Assembly (NCBI GenBank): GCA_016293845.1
Contig: JAEDDH010000001.1
Coordinates: 310,001-374,000, forward strand
Direction: 5' to 3'
Length of the DNA stretch: 64,000 bases
Source: Bacteroidales bacterium
GTDB lineage: Bacteria; Bacteroidota; Bacteroidia; Bacteroidales; UBA3824
Shown: piece by piece, positions 42,756 to 52,373 of the stretch
Layout of the letters: the number at the start of each line of letters is the position of its first letter
Position numbering within the stretch: position 1 is the first letter of the stretch
Notes under the pieces: model-generated
Told to the model about the DNA's origin: nothing
The model's input: only the letters and a program-made list of their open reading frames with translations
Databases searched by the model: none
Position numbers and translations under genes: made by a program

Positions 42756-43008
42756 CGTAATTAAATAGGTTTGTTTTCTATTTTTAGCAGTTATAAATGT
42801 AAGGCTTTTTTTTTACATAGAAACCCTTTTGGTGTTTTTTTTTTAGTTTTAATGTATTTTTTTTGCACAATAGATACAACAAACTAAAATTCAACCATTT
42901 ATCTATATATTATTTTTTATAAATAAAAATAGTAATTTTTTAAAAAAAAAGTTTTTTTTTTAAAAAAAGGGTTTTAACTTTGCACCGCAAAACCGAAAGG
43001 TAGGCACT
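42756..43008. other. AT-tract leader of the tRNA-Pro gene
   Basis: This is about 250 bases with long A and T runs: A9, T10 and A7 in succession around 42942-42968. They are followed by a -7 element TAACTTTG at 42975-42982 that starts the tRNA transcript. The tracts sit where a UP-like element would. The lipoprotein gene at 41880 must also be promoted from here. Confidence 0.55.
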
Positions 43009-43084
43009 CGGGGTGTAGCGCAGTTGGTAGCGTACAACGTTCGGGACGTTGGGGTCGCCAGTTCGAGTCTGGCCACTCCGACCA
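43009..43084 (+). tRNA. tRNA-Pro (anticodon CGG)
   Basis: The acceptor arm CGGGGTG pairs with CACTCCG (one G-T), with discriminator A and encoded CCA. The anticodon stem CAACG/CGTTG closes the seven-base loop TTCGGGA, so the anticodon is CGG, reading CCG proline codons. The T arm has GCCAG/CTGGC around TTCGAGT, and the D arm has GCGCAGTTGGTAGCGT. A T-rich terminator follows at 43089-43125. Confidence 0.96.
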
Positions 43085-43088
43085 AGTG

Positions 43089-43125
43089 CAAAAAGACCGC
43101 TCTATTTTTGGGCGGTCTTTTTTTG
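43089..43125 (+). terminator. Intrinsic terminator of tRNA-Pro
   Basis: GACCGC and GCGGTC arms around an 11-base loop, followed by seven Ts. Confidence 0.9.
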
Positions 43126-43204
43126 TGTTTATACTAAAATAAATACTATATAAATAAGGTGTAGAAGATGTTTCTTCTCTCCTATTCTGACGCTTGGTTG
43201 CTAA

Positions 43205-43402
43205 CTAATTAATTTCATTATTGTTAACTTCGTCAAATGTCGGAGCAATAATAGTGTTGCCGTTTTTATCGATAATGCCCCATTTCCTATATTGTTCCAC
43301 AAAGATTATATTATTAACGATGTTAATGCTGCTGTACTGGGCTGGAATCACTATTTTGCCAGTTTCATTCGCGTCATTTGGGTCGCGGCGGAAGGAAATT
43401 CC
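43205..43402 (-). pseudogene. 3' remnant of a WG-repeat protein gene
   Basis: On the minus strand, 65 codons ending in TAG at 43207-43205 read a typical WG repeat: ETGKIVIPAQYSSINIV, then YRKWGIIDKNGNTIIAPTF DEV. The frame meets a TGA at 43405-43403 and no start is present, so only the last repeat or so is left. The break lies near 43380-43405 where another gene's tail begins on the opposite strand. WG-repeat proteins are often phage or surface associated; nothing functional remains. Confidence 0.72.
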
Positions 43403-43617
43403 TCAATCTGTATTCAGGATACAATATCTGCTATTTAATGTACTCGGGCAAAAAAAGTTCGCTTAAAAATTTGTACGTAAGTCCTGCCATTGGCATAGAA
43501 TTGTTTAAAAACAATTTTATGCTTATCGACACCAAAACGACTTATATGCTTCCATTCACCGACATCTTATATTTACGAGGTTTTCAGTTTGCGGCGGCGG
43601 TTAATTTTGTGTTTTAA
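43381..43617 (+). pseudogene. 3' remnant of an outer-membrane beta-barrel gene
   Basis: About 78 codons read like the final strands of an outer-membrane barrel (GIELFKNNFMLIDTKTTYML, and an end RGFQFAAAVNFVF with the terminal Phe that the BAM machine recognises). There is no sensible start: in frame upstream is unrelated sequence to a stop near 43324. Together with the WG remnant on the other strand it shows that a deletion joined the tails of two convergent genes here. Confidence 0.62.
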
Positions 43618-43646
43618 GGAGTGCAAACGTATTTCGCCCCTATGTT

Positions 43647-44546
43647 TTATATCAATCCCGCCATATATATCGGCAGCATAATTGTTTCTTGGTCGCGGCG
43701 TAAATCTTTGGTATATACAAGATAACGGTTGCCAATGCGCGACGAAAACTTGCGGCAAAACTCATCGAGCGATTTGTGGGTGTTGTAACCTTCGGATTTT
43801 ACTTCTATCGGACACAACTTAAAGCCGCGTGACAATAGGAAATCCACCTCGTATTTATGCCTATTCTCGTCGGGAAAGGTATAGTAAAATAATCGGTTGC
43901 TCGATGCCACAAACATCTGAGCTGCCATATTTTCATAGACGTAACCCAAATTTACCGAAAGACTGTCGTTTAGGAGTTTTTGATAAATGACGTTTTCGGT
44001 AAAATCCTTGTCCCAAAAAGCCAAAGTTACAAACAGTCCTGTGTCGGCAATATACATTTTATAAGCGGAACGGTTGGCTGAAAGGTCAAGCCCCACATTA
44101 GGGTCGTTGACGTGATAACATACGTTTACAGTCTTGCTATCGTTCATCATAAAAATCAGATTGTCAATTTGTTCAGCCCTCGTTTTGTCTATGCTTGCCG
44201 ACGGTACGAATCTGTTATAATTACTTGCCAACTGTGACGGTATTGACATAAACATTGTCATTGCCTTGCCGGTTTTGTCAATCTTCTGAAAATCATTTCT
44301 ATACAGGCGTATAATTGTTCTTTTTACGTTGTCAACTGCCGAAAGATCTTTGGTGTCGATGTATTTGCTAACGGCCTGAGGCATACCACCAACAAGCATA
44401 GACAACCAAAATCGCGCATAAGTTTGCGGTTGACAGCATCGCCAAAGCCACGTTTATTTTGCCAAGCCTCTCGCAGCAAATCCATAGTCTTGCTTCCATT
44501 GAAGCATTTTTTGATATGCCTTGCGTTTAAAGATGTGCCCTTCCAT
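43647..44546 (-). pseudogene. Decayed AAA-type ATPase with DUF4143 domain
   Basis: Three frames hold pieces of one protein. From ATG 44546 the family N-terminus MEGHIFKRKAYQKMLQWKQ reads correctly, then runs into a stop at about 44457. The next frame (44485 to about 44408) encodes LLREAWQNKRGFGDAVNRKL MRDF, from the segment just before the DUF4143 domain. The rest (44405-43647) encodes the DUF4143 domain from MLVGGMPQAVSKYI to the end. The region between the first two pieces, about 170 codons with the Walker A and B motifs, is missing, and a one-base loss (TTTGG for TTTCGG) makes the last frameshift. The promoter is still consensus. Intact relatives are nucleotide-binding proteins of unknown cellular role, common in mobile regions. 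Confidence 0.85.
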
Positions 44547-44568
44547 TTTTACTAACATTAATTTGCTG

Positions 44569-44600
44569 CAAATATAGTATAAAACACTGATTTATACAAA
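44569..44600 (-). promoter_or_regulatory. Consensus promoter of the DUF4143 pseudogene
   Basis: Minus strand: TTTG 44600-44597, 20 bases, TATATTTG 44576-44569, 23 bases before the start. It is preserved although the gene is broken, which suggests recent decay. Confidence 0.72.
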
Positions 44601-44683
44601 TAAATTTTCATAAATGTTCCGTCAGCGCAAATTTCAAAACGTCCAAATGTTCCCTCCGCACAAATTTCGGAAGCGTAAACCAG

Positions 44684-47600
44684 TTACGCTCCTACATTGA
44701 TATACCTCGCCTCCTTATTCGCAAAATAGAATCCACAAACCGACGACATCGGAACCATCATTGTGCTTTCGGTGAGTTCAATTCCTGTGGTAGCGGTGGC
44801 ATCTAACAATTTGAAAACCTGCACTTTCTGTTGGTGATTGGGTGATGACGGATAGCCGATGGCGGGACGGATGCCGGTGTAATGGCCTTTGATGAGTTCG
44901 TCGGGCGTGAGGCTCTCGTCGGGGGCGTATCCCCAATAGCGGGTGCGGACTTCGCGGTGAAGGTATTCCGAAAGGGCTTCTACAAGGCGGTCGGTTAGTA
45001 GTTTTTTCATAATCGCCTTATAATCATCGTCTTTGGAGGTATCGAGACCAATGCCAGTGGTGGCGGCAAACATTCCGAGATAGTCTTTTTCGGGCGAAAT
45101 GAAGTCCGTCAATGAGTAACAGAAACCATCGTCGCTGGGCTTTTTCTGCCGTGGAAATTCAAAAGTTTCTATACAGTTTTGGCGGGTTTCGTCGGAATAT
45201 AGTTTTACAAAATTGCCTTCGCTTTTGGCTGCAAATATCTGTAACACAGCGTTTGCCGTGGTGAGTTTTTGGTCGATAATTTCTTGAAGAATGCGGCGGC
45301 CGTCTACCATAGTGGTTTCGGCTTCGGGAGTGTTCTCCTTGATTTTCCACGCTATCAAAAACATCTTCCAATTGATGTACGGAACAAGAAGATTAAGGTC
45401 TATATTGTTGAGTACCAAGCGGTCGAGCGTTTTGGGCGTAACGATATTGTCGAACTTCAATTTTGGCAAATTGGCGTTATTGGCGGACTCTGCAACAGGC
45501 TGAGCGGCAGAATATTCGGCGTTTTGACGTTGCAATTCTGCCTGACGTTTTTTTAGTTTGTCTAAAAACTCCTGATTTTTGGTAATCAAAGCCGTTGCCA
45601 CGTAAGCGTTTTGCGAAGCGTCTTTTACGTAACACACAGGTCCTGAATAGTTTGGAGCAATACGGACAGCGGTGTGAAGTTCAGATGTGGTTGCGCCGCC
45701 AATCATCACGGGAATCCGCAATCCCGCCTTCTCCATTGCCTTAACAACGTTTATCATCTCGTCCAAAGATGGAGTAATAAGACCTGAAAGTCCCACAGCA
45801 TCAGCCTTTTGCGCAATGGCTACTTCAACGATTTTTTCGGTGGGAACCATCACGCCAAGGTCGATAACCTCAAAATTGTTGCAAGCCATCACCACGCAGA
45901 CGATGTTTTTGCCAATGTCGTGAACATCGCCTTTTACGGTTGCCATAATTATCTTGCCCGACGACGCAGTCGCAGACTGTTTTGATTCTATCACTGGTTT
46001 AAGAATATCGACGGCTTGTTTCATAACTCGCGCTGTCTTAACCACTTGCGGCAAAAACATCTTGCCTGCGCCAAACAATTCGCCCACGATGTTCATACCG
46101 TTCATCAACGGTTTTTCGATGATTTCAACGGGGTTTGGATATTTTTGCAACGCCTCCTCAATATCAATAGGCAGAAACTCCGAAATGCCTTTTTGTAAAG
46201 CATACTGCAACCGCTCCTCGACGCTGAGATGTCGCCATTCGATGTCTTTTTCAACCTTTTTGCCGGTCGCCTTCGCCTTTGCAATTCCGGCGTATTCCAC
46301 AAGCCGCTCGCCCGCCTCAGGGTCTTTGTTGAGCACCACGTCCTCCACTTTTGGGCGCAGTTCGGGGTCGATGTCCTCGTATTTAATCATTGCGGCGGGG
46401 TTGACGATGCCCATATCCATTCCCTCCGCCACGGCGTAATGCAAAAACACCGAATGCATAGCCTCTCGCACAGGGTTATTACCTCTAAATGAGAAAGATA
46501 GGTTGCTGATACCGCCGCTAATTTTGGCGTATGGAAGGTTGGCTTTGATCCACGTAACGGTTTTGATGAAATCCACGGCGTAATTGTCGTGGTCGCTGAT
46601 TCCCGTTGCAATTGCCAAAACGTTGGGGTCGAAAATTATATCTTCGGGATTAAAATTGAGCCTCTCTGTCAGCAACTTATATGCACGGCTGCAAATTTCG
46701 ATGCGGCGTTCAAAGGTGTCGGCCTGACCCTTTTCGTCGAATGCCATCACCACCGTTGCCGCGCCAAATTTTTGGATTGTGCGGGCGTGGTCGAGGAATT
46801 TTTCTTCACCCTCTTTCAAAGAAATTGAGTTGACTATCGCCTTATCTTGCAAGCATTTGAGACCTGCAACAATAACATCCCATTTGCTCGAATCTATCAT
46901 CACGGGTTTGATGGCAACGTCGGGTTCTGATTTCAAAAGATTTAAGAAAGTTACCATTTCGGCTTTGGCGTCGAGCATTGCGTCGTCCATATTAACGTCA
47001 ATAATATCAGCGCCTTCCTCCACTTCTTTGCGGGCAATTTCGAGAGCCTCGTTGTAATTTTTTTCGTTGATAAGGCGGAGAAATTTTCGCGAACCTGCCA
47101 CATTGCAACGCTCGCCAACATTAAAGAATGGCTTTTCTTTTTTGCTGACAATCAACGGATTGAGACCCGACAAACGCATTTCGTGAGGATTATCAGGCAC
47201 TCGGTGTGGTTTGGCGTTTGCAAGAATCTCTGCCATTTTGGCGCAATGCTCAGGAGTGGTACCGCAACAGCCGCCGATAATGTTTACAAGACCCTCGTCG
47301 AGATATTCCTGAATCTGTTCTTGCATCATTTCGGGCGTTTGGTCGTACTGTCCAAATTGGTTGGGAAGTCCGGCATTTGGGTGCGCCGAAATTCTGAAAA
47401 CAGATCTTTCGCCGAGGATTTTCAAATATGGTTTCAAATCGCGTGCGCCAAACGAACAGTTCAAGCCGATGGTGAGCAATTCCACGTGCGACACCGAATA
47501 CAACAACGCCTCTACTGTTTGACCAGCAAGCGTTCTGCCCGATTTGTCGGCGATAGTGGCTGAAACCATTATGGGAAATTTGTCGATGTTGCGCTTTTCA

Positions 47601-48193
47601 AGTTCTTGATTGATAGCGTACAACGCCGCCTTTAAGTTGATTGTGTCGAAACACGTTTCTACCAAAAATATATCCACACCGCCGTCCAAAAGTCCTCTAA
47701 CTTGCTCAGTATAAGCCGCTACCATATCGTCGAAAGTTACCTCGCGGAAACTGGGATTGTTGACATCGGGACTCATTGAGGCGGTCTTGTTTGTGGGACC
47801 CATCGAGCCCGCCACAAAACGCGGTTTCTCGGGCGTGGAATACTTGTCGGCGGTTTCACGGGCGTTTTTGGCACCGTTGAAATTTATCTCATAGACATAC
47901 TTTTGGGTATTGTAATCAGCCTGCGAAATCGACGTGCCGTTGAAAGTGTTGGTTTCAATAATGTCGCATCCGGCTTCAAGGTATCGTGAATGTATCTCTT
48001 TTATTACCTGAGGTTTGGTAATATTGAGAATATCATTGTTGCCCTTCATTTGTAGCGTTACACCCACGAACTTATCGCCGGTGAAATCCTCTTCCGAAAG
48101 GTTGTATTGTTGAATAAGGCTACCCATCGCGCCATCAAGAAGAAGAACGCGGTGTTCGAGTTGCTGTTTTAATATGGTGTTGCGGTTTTGCAT
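44684..48193 (-). CDS. metH: Cobalamin-dependent methionine synthase
   Basis: This enzyme transfers a methyl group from 5-methyltetrahydrofolate to homocysteine through methylcobalamin. It has 1169 residues and all four modules: the homocysteine domain with zinc cysteines in GLNCSFGA and IIGGCCGTT, the folate domain (NVGERCNVAGSRKF onward), the B12 domain with the lower ligand in GDVHDIGKN, and the SAM-dependent reactivation domain at the end. No cobalamin riboswitch is visible in the 75 bases upstream. It stands alone on the minus strand. Confidence 0.97.
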   Translation of the reverse strand: MQNRNTILKQQLEHRVLLLDGAMGSLIQQYNLSEEDFTGDKFVGVTLQMKGNNDILNITKPQVIKEIHSRYLEAGCDIIETNTFNGTSISQADYNTQKYVYEINFNGAKNARETADKYSTPEKPRFVAGSMGPTNKTASMSPDVNNPSFREVTFDDMVAAYTEQVRGLLDGGVDIFLVETCFDTINLKAALYAINQELEKRNIDKFPIMVSATIADKSGRTLAGQTVEALLYSVSHVELLTIGLNCSFGARDLKPYLKILGERSVFRISAHPNAGLPNQFGQYDQTPEMMQEQIQEYLDEGLVNIIGGCCGTTPEHCAKMAEILANAKPHRVPDNPHEMRLSGLNPLIVSKKEKPFFNVGERCNVAGSRKFLRLINEKNYNEALEIARKEVEEGADIIDVNMDDAMLDAKAEMVTFLNLLKSEPDVAIKPVMIDSSKWDVIVAGLKCLQDKAIVNSISLKEGEEKFLDHARTIQKFGAATVVMAFDEKGQADTFERRIEICSRAYKLLTERLNFNPEDIIFDPNVLAIATGISDHDNYAVDFIKTVTWIKANLPYAKISGGISNLSFSFRGNNPVREAMHSVFLHYAVAEGMDMGIVNPAAMIKYEDIDPELRPKVEDVVLNKDPEAGERLVEYAGIAKAKATGKKVEKDIEWRHLSVEERLQYALQKGISEFLPIDIEEALQKYPNPVEIIEKPLMNGMNIVGELFGAGKMFLPQVVKTARVMKQAVDILKPVIESKQSATASSGKIIMATVKGDVHDIGKNIVCVVMACNNFEVIDLGVMVPTEKIVEVAIAQKADAVGLSGLITPSLDEMINVVKAMEKAGLRIPVMIGGATTSELHTAVRIAPNYSGPVCYVKDASQNAYVATALITKNQEFLDKLKKRQAELQRQNAEYSAAQPVAESANNANLPKLKFDNIVTPKTLDRLVLNNIDLNLLVPYINWKMFLIAWKIKENTPEAETTMVDGRRILQEIIDQKLTTANAVLQIFAAKSEGNFVKLYSDETRQNCIETFEFPRQKKPSDDGFCYSLTDFISPEKDYLGMFAATTGIGLDTSKDDDYKAIMKKLLTDRLVEALSEYLHREVRTRYWGYAPDESLTPDELIKGHYTGIRPAIGYPSSPNHQQKVQVFKLLDATATTGIELTESTMMVPMSSVCGFYFANKEARYINVGA

Positions 48194-48268
48194 TTGCTTG
48201 TTTTTTTTTTAATAAATTGTAAAAACGGTATTATGAACTATACGTTATTCCGAAAAACACATTAATAA

Positions 48269-49009
48269 TCAAATCAAACTTCTTGTTCCATTGCAATTGG
48301 GATATGCGGAACAACTCCAAAATTCTTTTCCTGAATTAATGCCTTTTTTACACATTCGTTTGAGCATTGGTTTGCCGCATTTGGGGCATTGGGGAGCGTT
48401 GGTTTGGACACTTTGTTCCGCACGGAATGCAAGCCGCTCTGCCGTTAATGCCTCGGTAAAGCCGCCTTCTTCGCGGAATGTTTCCAACTGATTGGTTATT
48501 TGTTTTTTGAGCATCATTATCAGACGATTGCAAAGTATTAATAGACAATTTGCTTCTATAATCGAATCGTTTGAACTTATCCATTGGTCAAATTTGTGTT
48601 CCTGACTCAAAATATGAATACAACTCTGATGCTGAACGTCATCCTTGTAGTTAGGACGGTCAAGACGGATATAGGCAATTTTTTTGTATGCATCGGATTG
48701 TATTGACCATGGTATCTGTTCGTGAGCCATCAGCCAATTAATATAATCATTGGCTAACTCGGCTAAACTTGCCCGCGCAACGTCGGTGAGTTTCATTTCG
48801 GTTTCTTTCGAGGTGGAATGGCGAGAATTGCCTTCCGCTATATTGGCAGGAACTGAACGCGCAGCCTGTGTCATTTGGTCATACTGTCGTCCGCATGGGT
48901 CGTTGGTGCGATTGAGATAACGGCGACAAAAATCTTGCGTGGTCAGTTGTATCACATTTGCCAACACCCACGTATCTAACCAATAATATCCGAAATTTGT
49001 TACTTCCAT
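48269..49009 (-). CDS. Four-helix-bundle protein with topoisomerase-type zinc ribbon
   Basis: This 246-residue protein begins with a four-helix bundle resembling the 23S rRNA intervening-sequence/S23 family (ARSVPANIAEGNSR is its hallmark), here in the variant known as the four-helix-bundle suffix type. The C-terminus is a C4 zinc ribbon like those at the end of topoisomerase I: CPKCGKPMLKRMC, then FWSCSAYPNCNGTRS. Role unknown; nucleic-acid binding is likely for the ribbon. It sits between metH and a MmcQ gene on the same strand. The same ribbon type occurs again in the NERD protein at 53379-54131. Confidence 0.82.
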   Translation of the reverse strand: MEVTNFGYYWLDTWVLANVIQLTTQDFCRRYLNRTNDPCGRQYDQMTQAARSVPANIAEGNSRHSTSKETEMKLTDVARASLAELANDYINWLMAHEQIPWSIQSDAYKKIAYIRLDRPNYKDDVQHQSCIHILSQEHKFDQWISSNDSIIEANCLLILCNRLIMMLKKQITNQLETFREEGGFTEALTAERLAFRAEQSVQTNAPQCPKCGKPMLKRMCKKGINSGKEFWSCSAYPNCNGTRSLI

Positions 49010-49047
49010 TTTTGCGCAGTTTTATTTGGCTGTAAAAGTAGTTTTTT

Positions 49048-49413
49048 TTAAGGAAATGACAAAATATCTTTCATCCCCTCCCGCTCCTTCTTGCTCAATT
49101 TCTTCTCCACTTCGTTGTATGAATGGTCAACGAGTTCAAAAATTAATTTGTCGCTGGCATCGGAGTTGAAGTGGACTTGATTCCAATATTTTTTGTTCCA
49201 ATGGAATGCGCCTTCGATGGCGGAATATTGTTCGCGGAGGTCGAGAGCGCGTTCGGGGTCGCATTTCATAGTAGCCATATTGGGGCGACTCATAGAAACT
49301 ACGGCAAAAATCTTATTGCAGATACGGAAGGTCAGCACATCGTCGTCAAAAGGGAAATCCTCTGTAACGTTCGGCTTTGAAATGCAGTATTCGCGAAATT
49401 TTTCGATGTTCAT
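49048..49413 (-). CDS. MmcQ/YjbR family protein
   Basis: This 121-residue protein has the family pattern KPNVTEDFPFDDDVLTFRI, then CDPERALDLREQY and HWNKKYWNQVHFN. It has the CyaY-like DNA-binding fold. No operon partner is clear: 38 bases separate it from the four-helix gene. A -7-like TACTTTTG is at 49449-49442 on the minus strand. Biological role is not established for the family. Confidence 0.9.
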   Translation of the reverse strand: MNIEKFREYCISKPNVTEDFPFDDDVLTFRICNKIFAVVSMSRPNMATMKCDPERALDLREQYSAIEGAFHWNKKYWNQVHFNSDASDKLIFELVDHSYNEVEKKLSKKEREGMKDILSFP

Positions 49414-49542
49414 AGTGGGGTGTAGTTTTATTCGTTGAGGGCAAAAGTAAGAAATATTTTTATAGGATTTAAAAAAATCACTATTTGCTTTATTCGCGTT
49501 ATCAAAAATTTTTGTATTTTTGGGGAATTAAAAAACTACACG

Positions 49543-52338
49543 ATGCGAATACTGCTTTTAACCATATTATTAGTTCTAACAGCCTCGGCAAACTACTGTA
49601 TGGGACAATCGGGGTTTGTGTATAGCAATATATGCTGCAAGGAGGAGCAAAAAATCACAAGCAGGCTCTATTCCACCAACCCTAAGGACAAACAATTGTG
49701 GGTCAAGACTTTAATAGAAGCCGAAAAATCGTTATCAAACGAGAAAGACCTTGACAAGGTAACAGGGTCGCTTGCTCGTATCTACCAACTTTACGGCATC
49801 GCCGAAGACGATGACGGCAAAAACCGCTGCCTCCAAAAAATAACACATCTCGCCGAATCTACCAGCAACCTCGACATCTACGTCCTCGCTCAAAAAATGC
49901 ATGCGCACCAAATGATTAGACACAACCAAATCGATTCGGCTGTTACCATTTTTCGAAAAACTATCAAATACCTCGAACCCAAAAAGGCTTTCCGACAACT
50001 TGCCAAGGCTTATTGCTACATTGCATACACCTACGATAACATTCACAACGAGGTACTTAGCATCCACAATTTACTCAAAGCGGTTTCGATAGTTAAGAAC
50101 CAATGCGCCAACGACTCGCTGGTTGCGGGCGAAGTTTATATCAACACCTCTTTATTATATCTCAACGACGGAGACTACAGCAAGGCTGAGGAATACATTA
50201 CAGAAGCACTGTCGATATTTAGGAATGTAAAAAATATCGACACAATAATGTCGCACAGTTATCTCAACATTGCCCTGATAGTGGCTGCCGACATTAAACG
50301 CGCCTCAGAAGATTACGACACGGCAATATCGCTCTACAACGAAGGCATCAAAGGGTTCACCACTTCGGGTCTTGATTTCTCGTCGTCAAACACTTTCCAT
50401 TATCTCAGCGACGCCTACAACGGATTGGGCATCACCTACCAAAAAAAGCAGATGTACGACGAGGCCATCAAAAATATGCTTGCCGGGTTTGACATTCGCA
50501 AAAGATTGGTTCTCAAAAAGAAAATAGCCGATTCGTACATCACCATAGCCGATTATTACACCAAAACACAACAGGATGATTCGGCGTACGTCAATTTTAA
50601 AGAAGGCTTCAAGGCCGCATACTCCATCCGCGATGCGAAACTAATTCACTTAGCCTCGCAAGGTCTCGCCAATTATTACCACAAAAAACGCGATTACGAA
50701 AAGGCTTACAAATACCTTGTAATTGCCAACAATTACTACCAAGACGTTATTGATATCCGACAAAGCAAAGCCGTGGCACGTGAGGAGATAGACTACATTT
50801 ATGAAGAAGAACTCGACTACGCCAAAAGAATAAACGCCGAGCAAAACGCCGAAATCAAACGCGACAAAATAATAATCTATCTTGCAGCAACATTCTGCCT
50901 AATAGCGGCGGTGATGATAACGATGATTATCGTGCTGTTTTACAAGCGTCAGAAGAAAAATAGAATGCTGCAAATTCAGCGCGAGCAATTGGAACTGCGC
51001 TCAAAACAACTTCAAGACCAACAAAAAGAGATTTCGCAACAGAATCAAGAACTTCGCGCCACTACCGAAATGCTCGAAAGAAGCGTTGCCGAACTACGCG
51101 CCACCACCGAAATGCTCGAAGAACGCAACAACGAACTCACAATGCTCTCTGCCGTTGCATCTTCCACAGGCAATTCGATTTACATCACAAATAAAGATGG
51201 CAAGATGATATGGTTTAACGACGCTTTCTCGCGCGAAACTCACATTCCAAAAGAGGAGCTCCACACCCACCCCGCACTCAAAGCGTCGTCTATGACACCC
51301 GAAACCCGTACAATTTACGAAAAAGTGCTTGCCACCAAAAAAGCGCAGACTTACACCGCCGAAATGAAGCATTTGGAAGGCGATCCGTTTTGGGTGCAGG
51401 CGTACGTAAACCCCGTGTTAGACAACGACGAAATAATGATGATTGTGTGGGTGAGCACCAACATCACCGAACTGCATCACGCTTACGAAAAAATCGAGAA
51501 CCAAAACAAGGAAATCAACGCCTCTATTTCATACGCCCGCCGCATTCAAGATGCAGTGCAGCCGATGAAGATATTCTCAGATGAGATTCTTGGCGACCAT
51601 TTTATCATCAATAGGCCCCGAAACATTGTCAGCGGCGACTTTCATTGGGTGGGATACAAAAACGGACTTTCGGTGTTTACCGTTGCCGACTGCACCGGAC
51701 ACGGCGTACCGGGAGCGTTTATCAGTATGCTCGGTCAAGTGATGCTCAATCAAACACTTAGCAAACTCGAAGACATCTCATCCGCCACCATCCTCAACAT
51801 TTTGCGCACCGGCATTATCCATCAACTGCACCAACGCGAAAAGGACGACGCATCGAGCGATAGTATGGACGCAAGTATGTTTGTTTACGACCGCGACAAT
51901 GGCATCATCGACTTTGCCGGAGCATATTCGTATGGATATCTTTTGAGATTTGGCACTCCCGACGCCGAAACCGAGGCTATTTGCAACGAATCGGGCAGCA
52001 AAATAATCTTCAACCAAGCAAAAGACGCATACCTTATCCGCCTGAAACCCAACCGTATGACTATCGGCATCGACCCTCGCGACACCATTTCATTTACCAG
52101 CATAAAATTCAAGGTAAACCACGGCGACATAGCCTATGCCACCACCGACGGCTATCCCGACCAATTTGGCGGACTAAGGCAGAAAAGGTTTTTCGTGGCG
52201 AATTTTGAAAAAATGCTCCTCAAATACTGCCACCTATCTATGGTCGAACAGCGCAAAGAATTAGAGCGCACATTCCTCGAATGGAAAGGCAACTACGAAC
52301 AAACCGACGATGTACACGTGCTCGGAATTGTGCTGTAA
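49543..52338 (+). CDS. TPR-PAS-PP2C (SpoIIE/RsbU-type) membrane phosphatase
   Basis: This 931-residue sensor phosphatase starts at ATG 49543, giving signal peptide MRILLLTILLVLTASANYCM; an ATG 36 codons earlier gives no leader and lies in untranslated sequence around a -7 element at 49515-49522. The periplasmic part carries tetratricopeptide repeats (about 60-410), then a membrane helix at about 442-466, a coiled coil, a PAS domain from about 540 (STGNSIYITNKDGKMIWFND) and a C-terminal PP2C domain with VSGDFHWVG near 695, the metal site ADCTGHGVPGAF near 715 and TTDGYPDQFGG near 867. Such proteins remove phosphate from STAS- or SiaC-type regulators. Two SiaC-like proteins are in the window, so they are candidate substrates. 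No kinase is adjacent. Confidence 0.9.
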   Translation: MRILLLTILLVLTASANYCMGQSGFVYSNICCKEEQKITSRLYSTNPKDKQLWVKTLIEAEKSLSNEKDLDKVTGSLARIYQLYGIAEDDDGKNRCLQKITHLAESTSNLDIYVLAQKMHAHQMIRHNQIDSAVTIFRKTIKYLEPKKAFRQLAKAYCYIAYTYDNIHNEVLSIHNLLKAVSIVKNQCANDSLVAGEVYINTSLLYLNDGDYSKAEEYITEALSIFRNVKNIDTIMSHSYLNIALIVAADIKRASEDYDTAISLYNEGIKGFTTSGLDFSSSNTFHYLSDAYNGLGITYQKKQMYDEAIKNMLAGFDIRKRLVLKKKIADSYITIADYYTKTQQDDSAYVNFKEGFKAAYSIRDAKLIHLASQGLANYYHKKRDYEKAYKYLVIANNYYQDVIDIRQSKAVAREEIDYIYEEELDYAKRINAEQNAEIKRDKIIIYLAATFCLIAAVMITMIIVLFYKRQKKNRMLQIQREQLELRSKQLQDQQKEISQQNQELRATTEMLERSVAELRATTEMLEERNNELTMLSAVASSTGNSIYITNKDGKMIWFNDAFSRETHIPKEELHTHPALKASSMTPETRTIYEKVLATKKAQTYTAEMKHLEGDPFWVQAYVNPVLDNDEIMMIVWVSTNITELHHAYEKIENQNKEINASISYARRIQDAVQPMKIFSDEILGDHFIINRPRNIVSGDFHWVGYKNGLSVFTVADCTGHGVPGAFISMLGQVMLNQTLSKLEDISSATILNILRTGIIHQLHQREKDDASSDSMDASMFVYDRDNGIIDFAGAYSYGYLLRFGTPDAETEAICNESGSKIIFNQAKDAYLIRLKPNRMTIGIDPRDTISFTSIKFKVNHGDIAYATTDGYPDQFGGLRQKRFFVANFEKMLLKYCHLSMVEQRKELERTFLEWKGNYEQTDDVHVLGIVL

Positions 52339-52373
52339 GTGATTGACTACACTATCTGATTGTTTACGATACT

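Noticed and set aside
44684..48268. Cobalamin riboswitch upstream of metH
   Set aside because: Only 75 bases separate metH from the next gene and no B12-box-like sequence or structured leader is visible.
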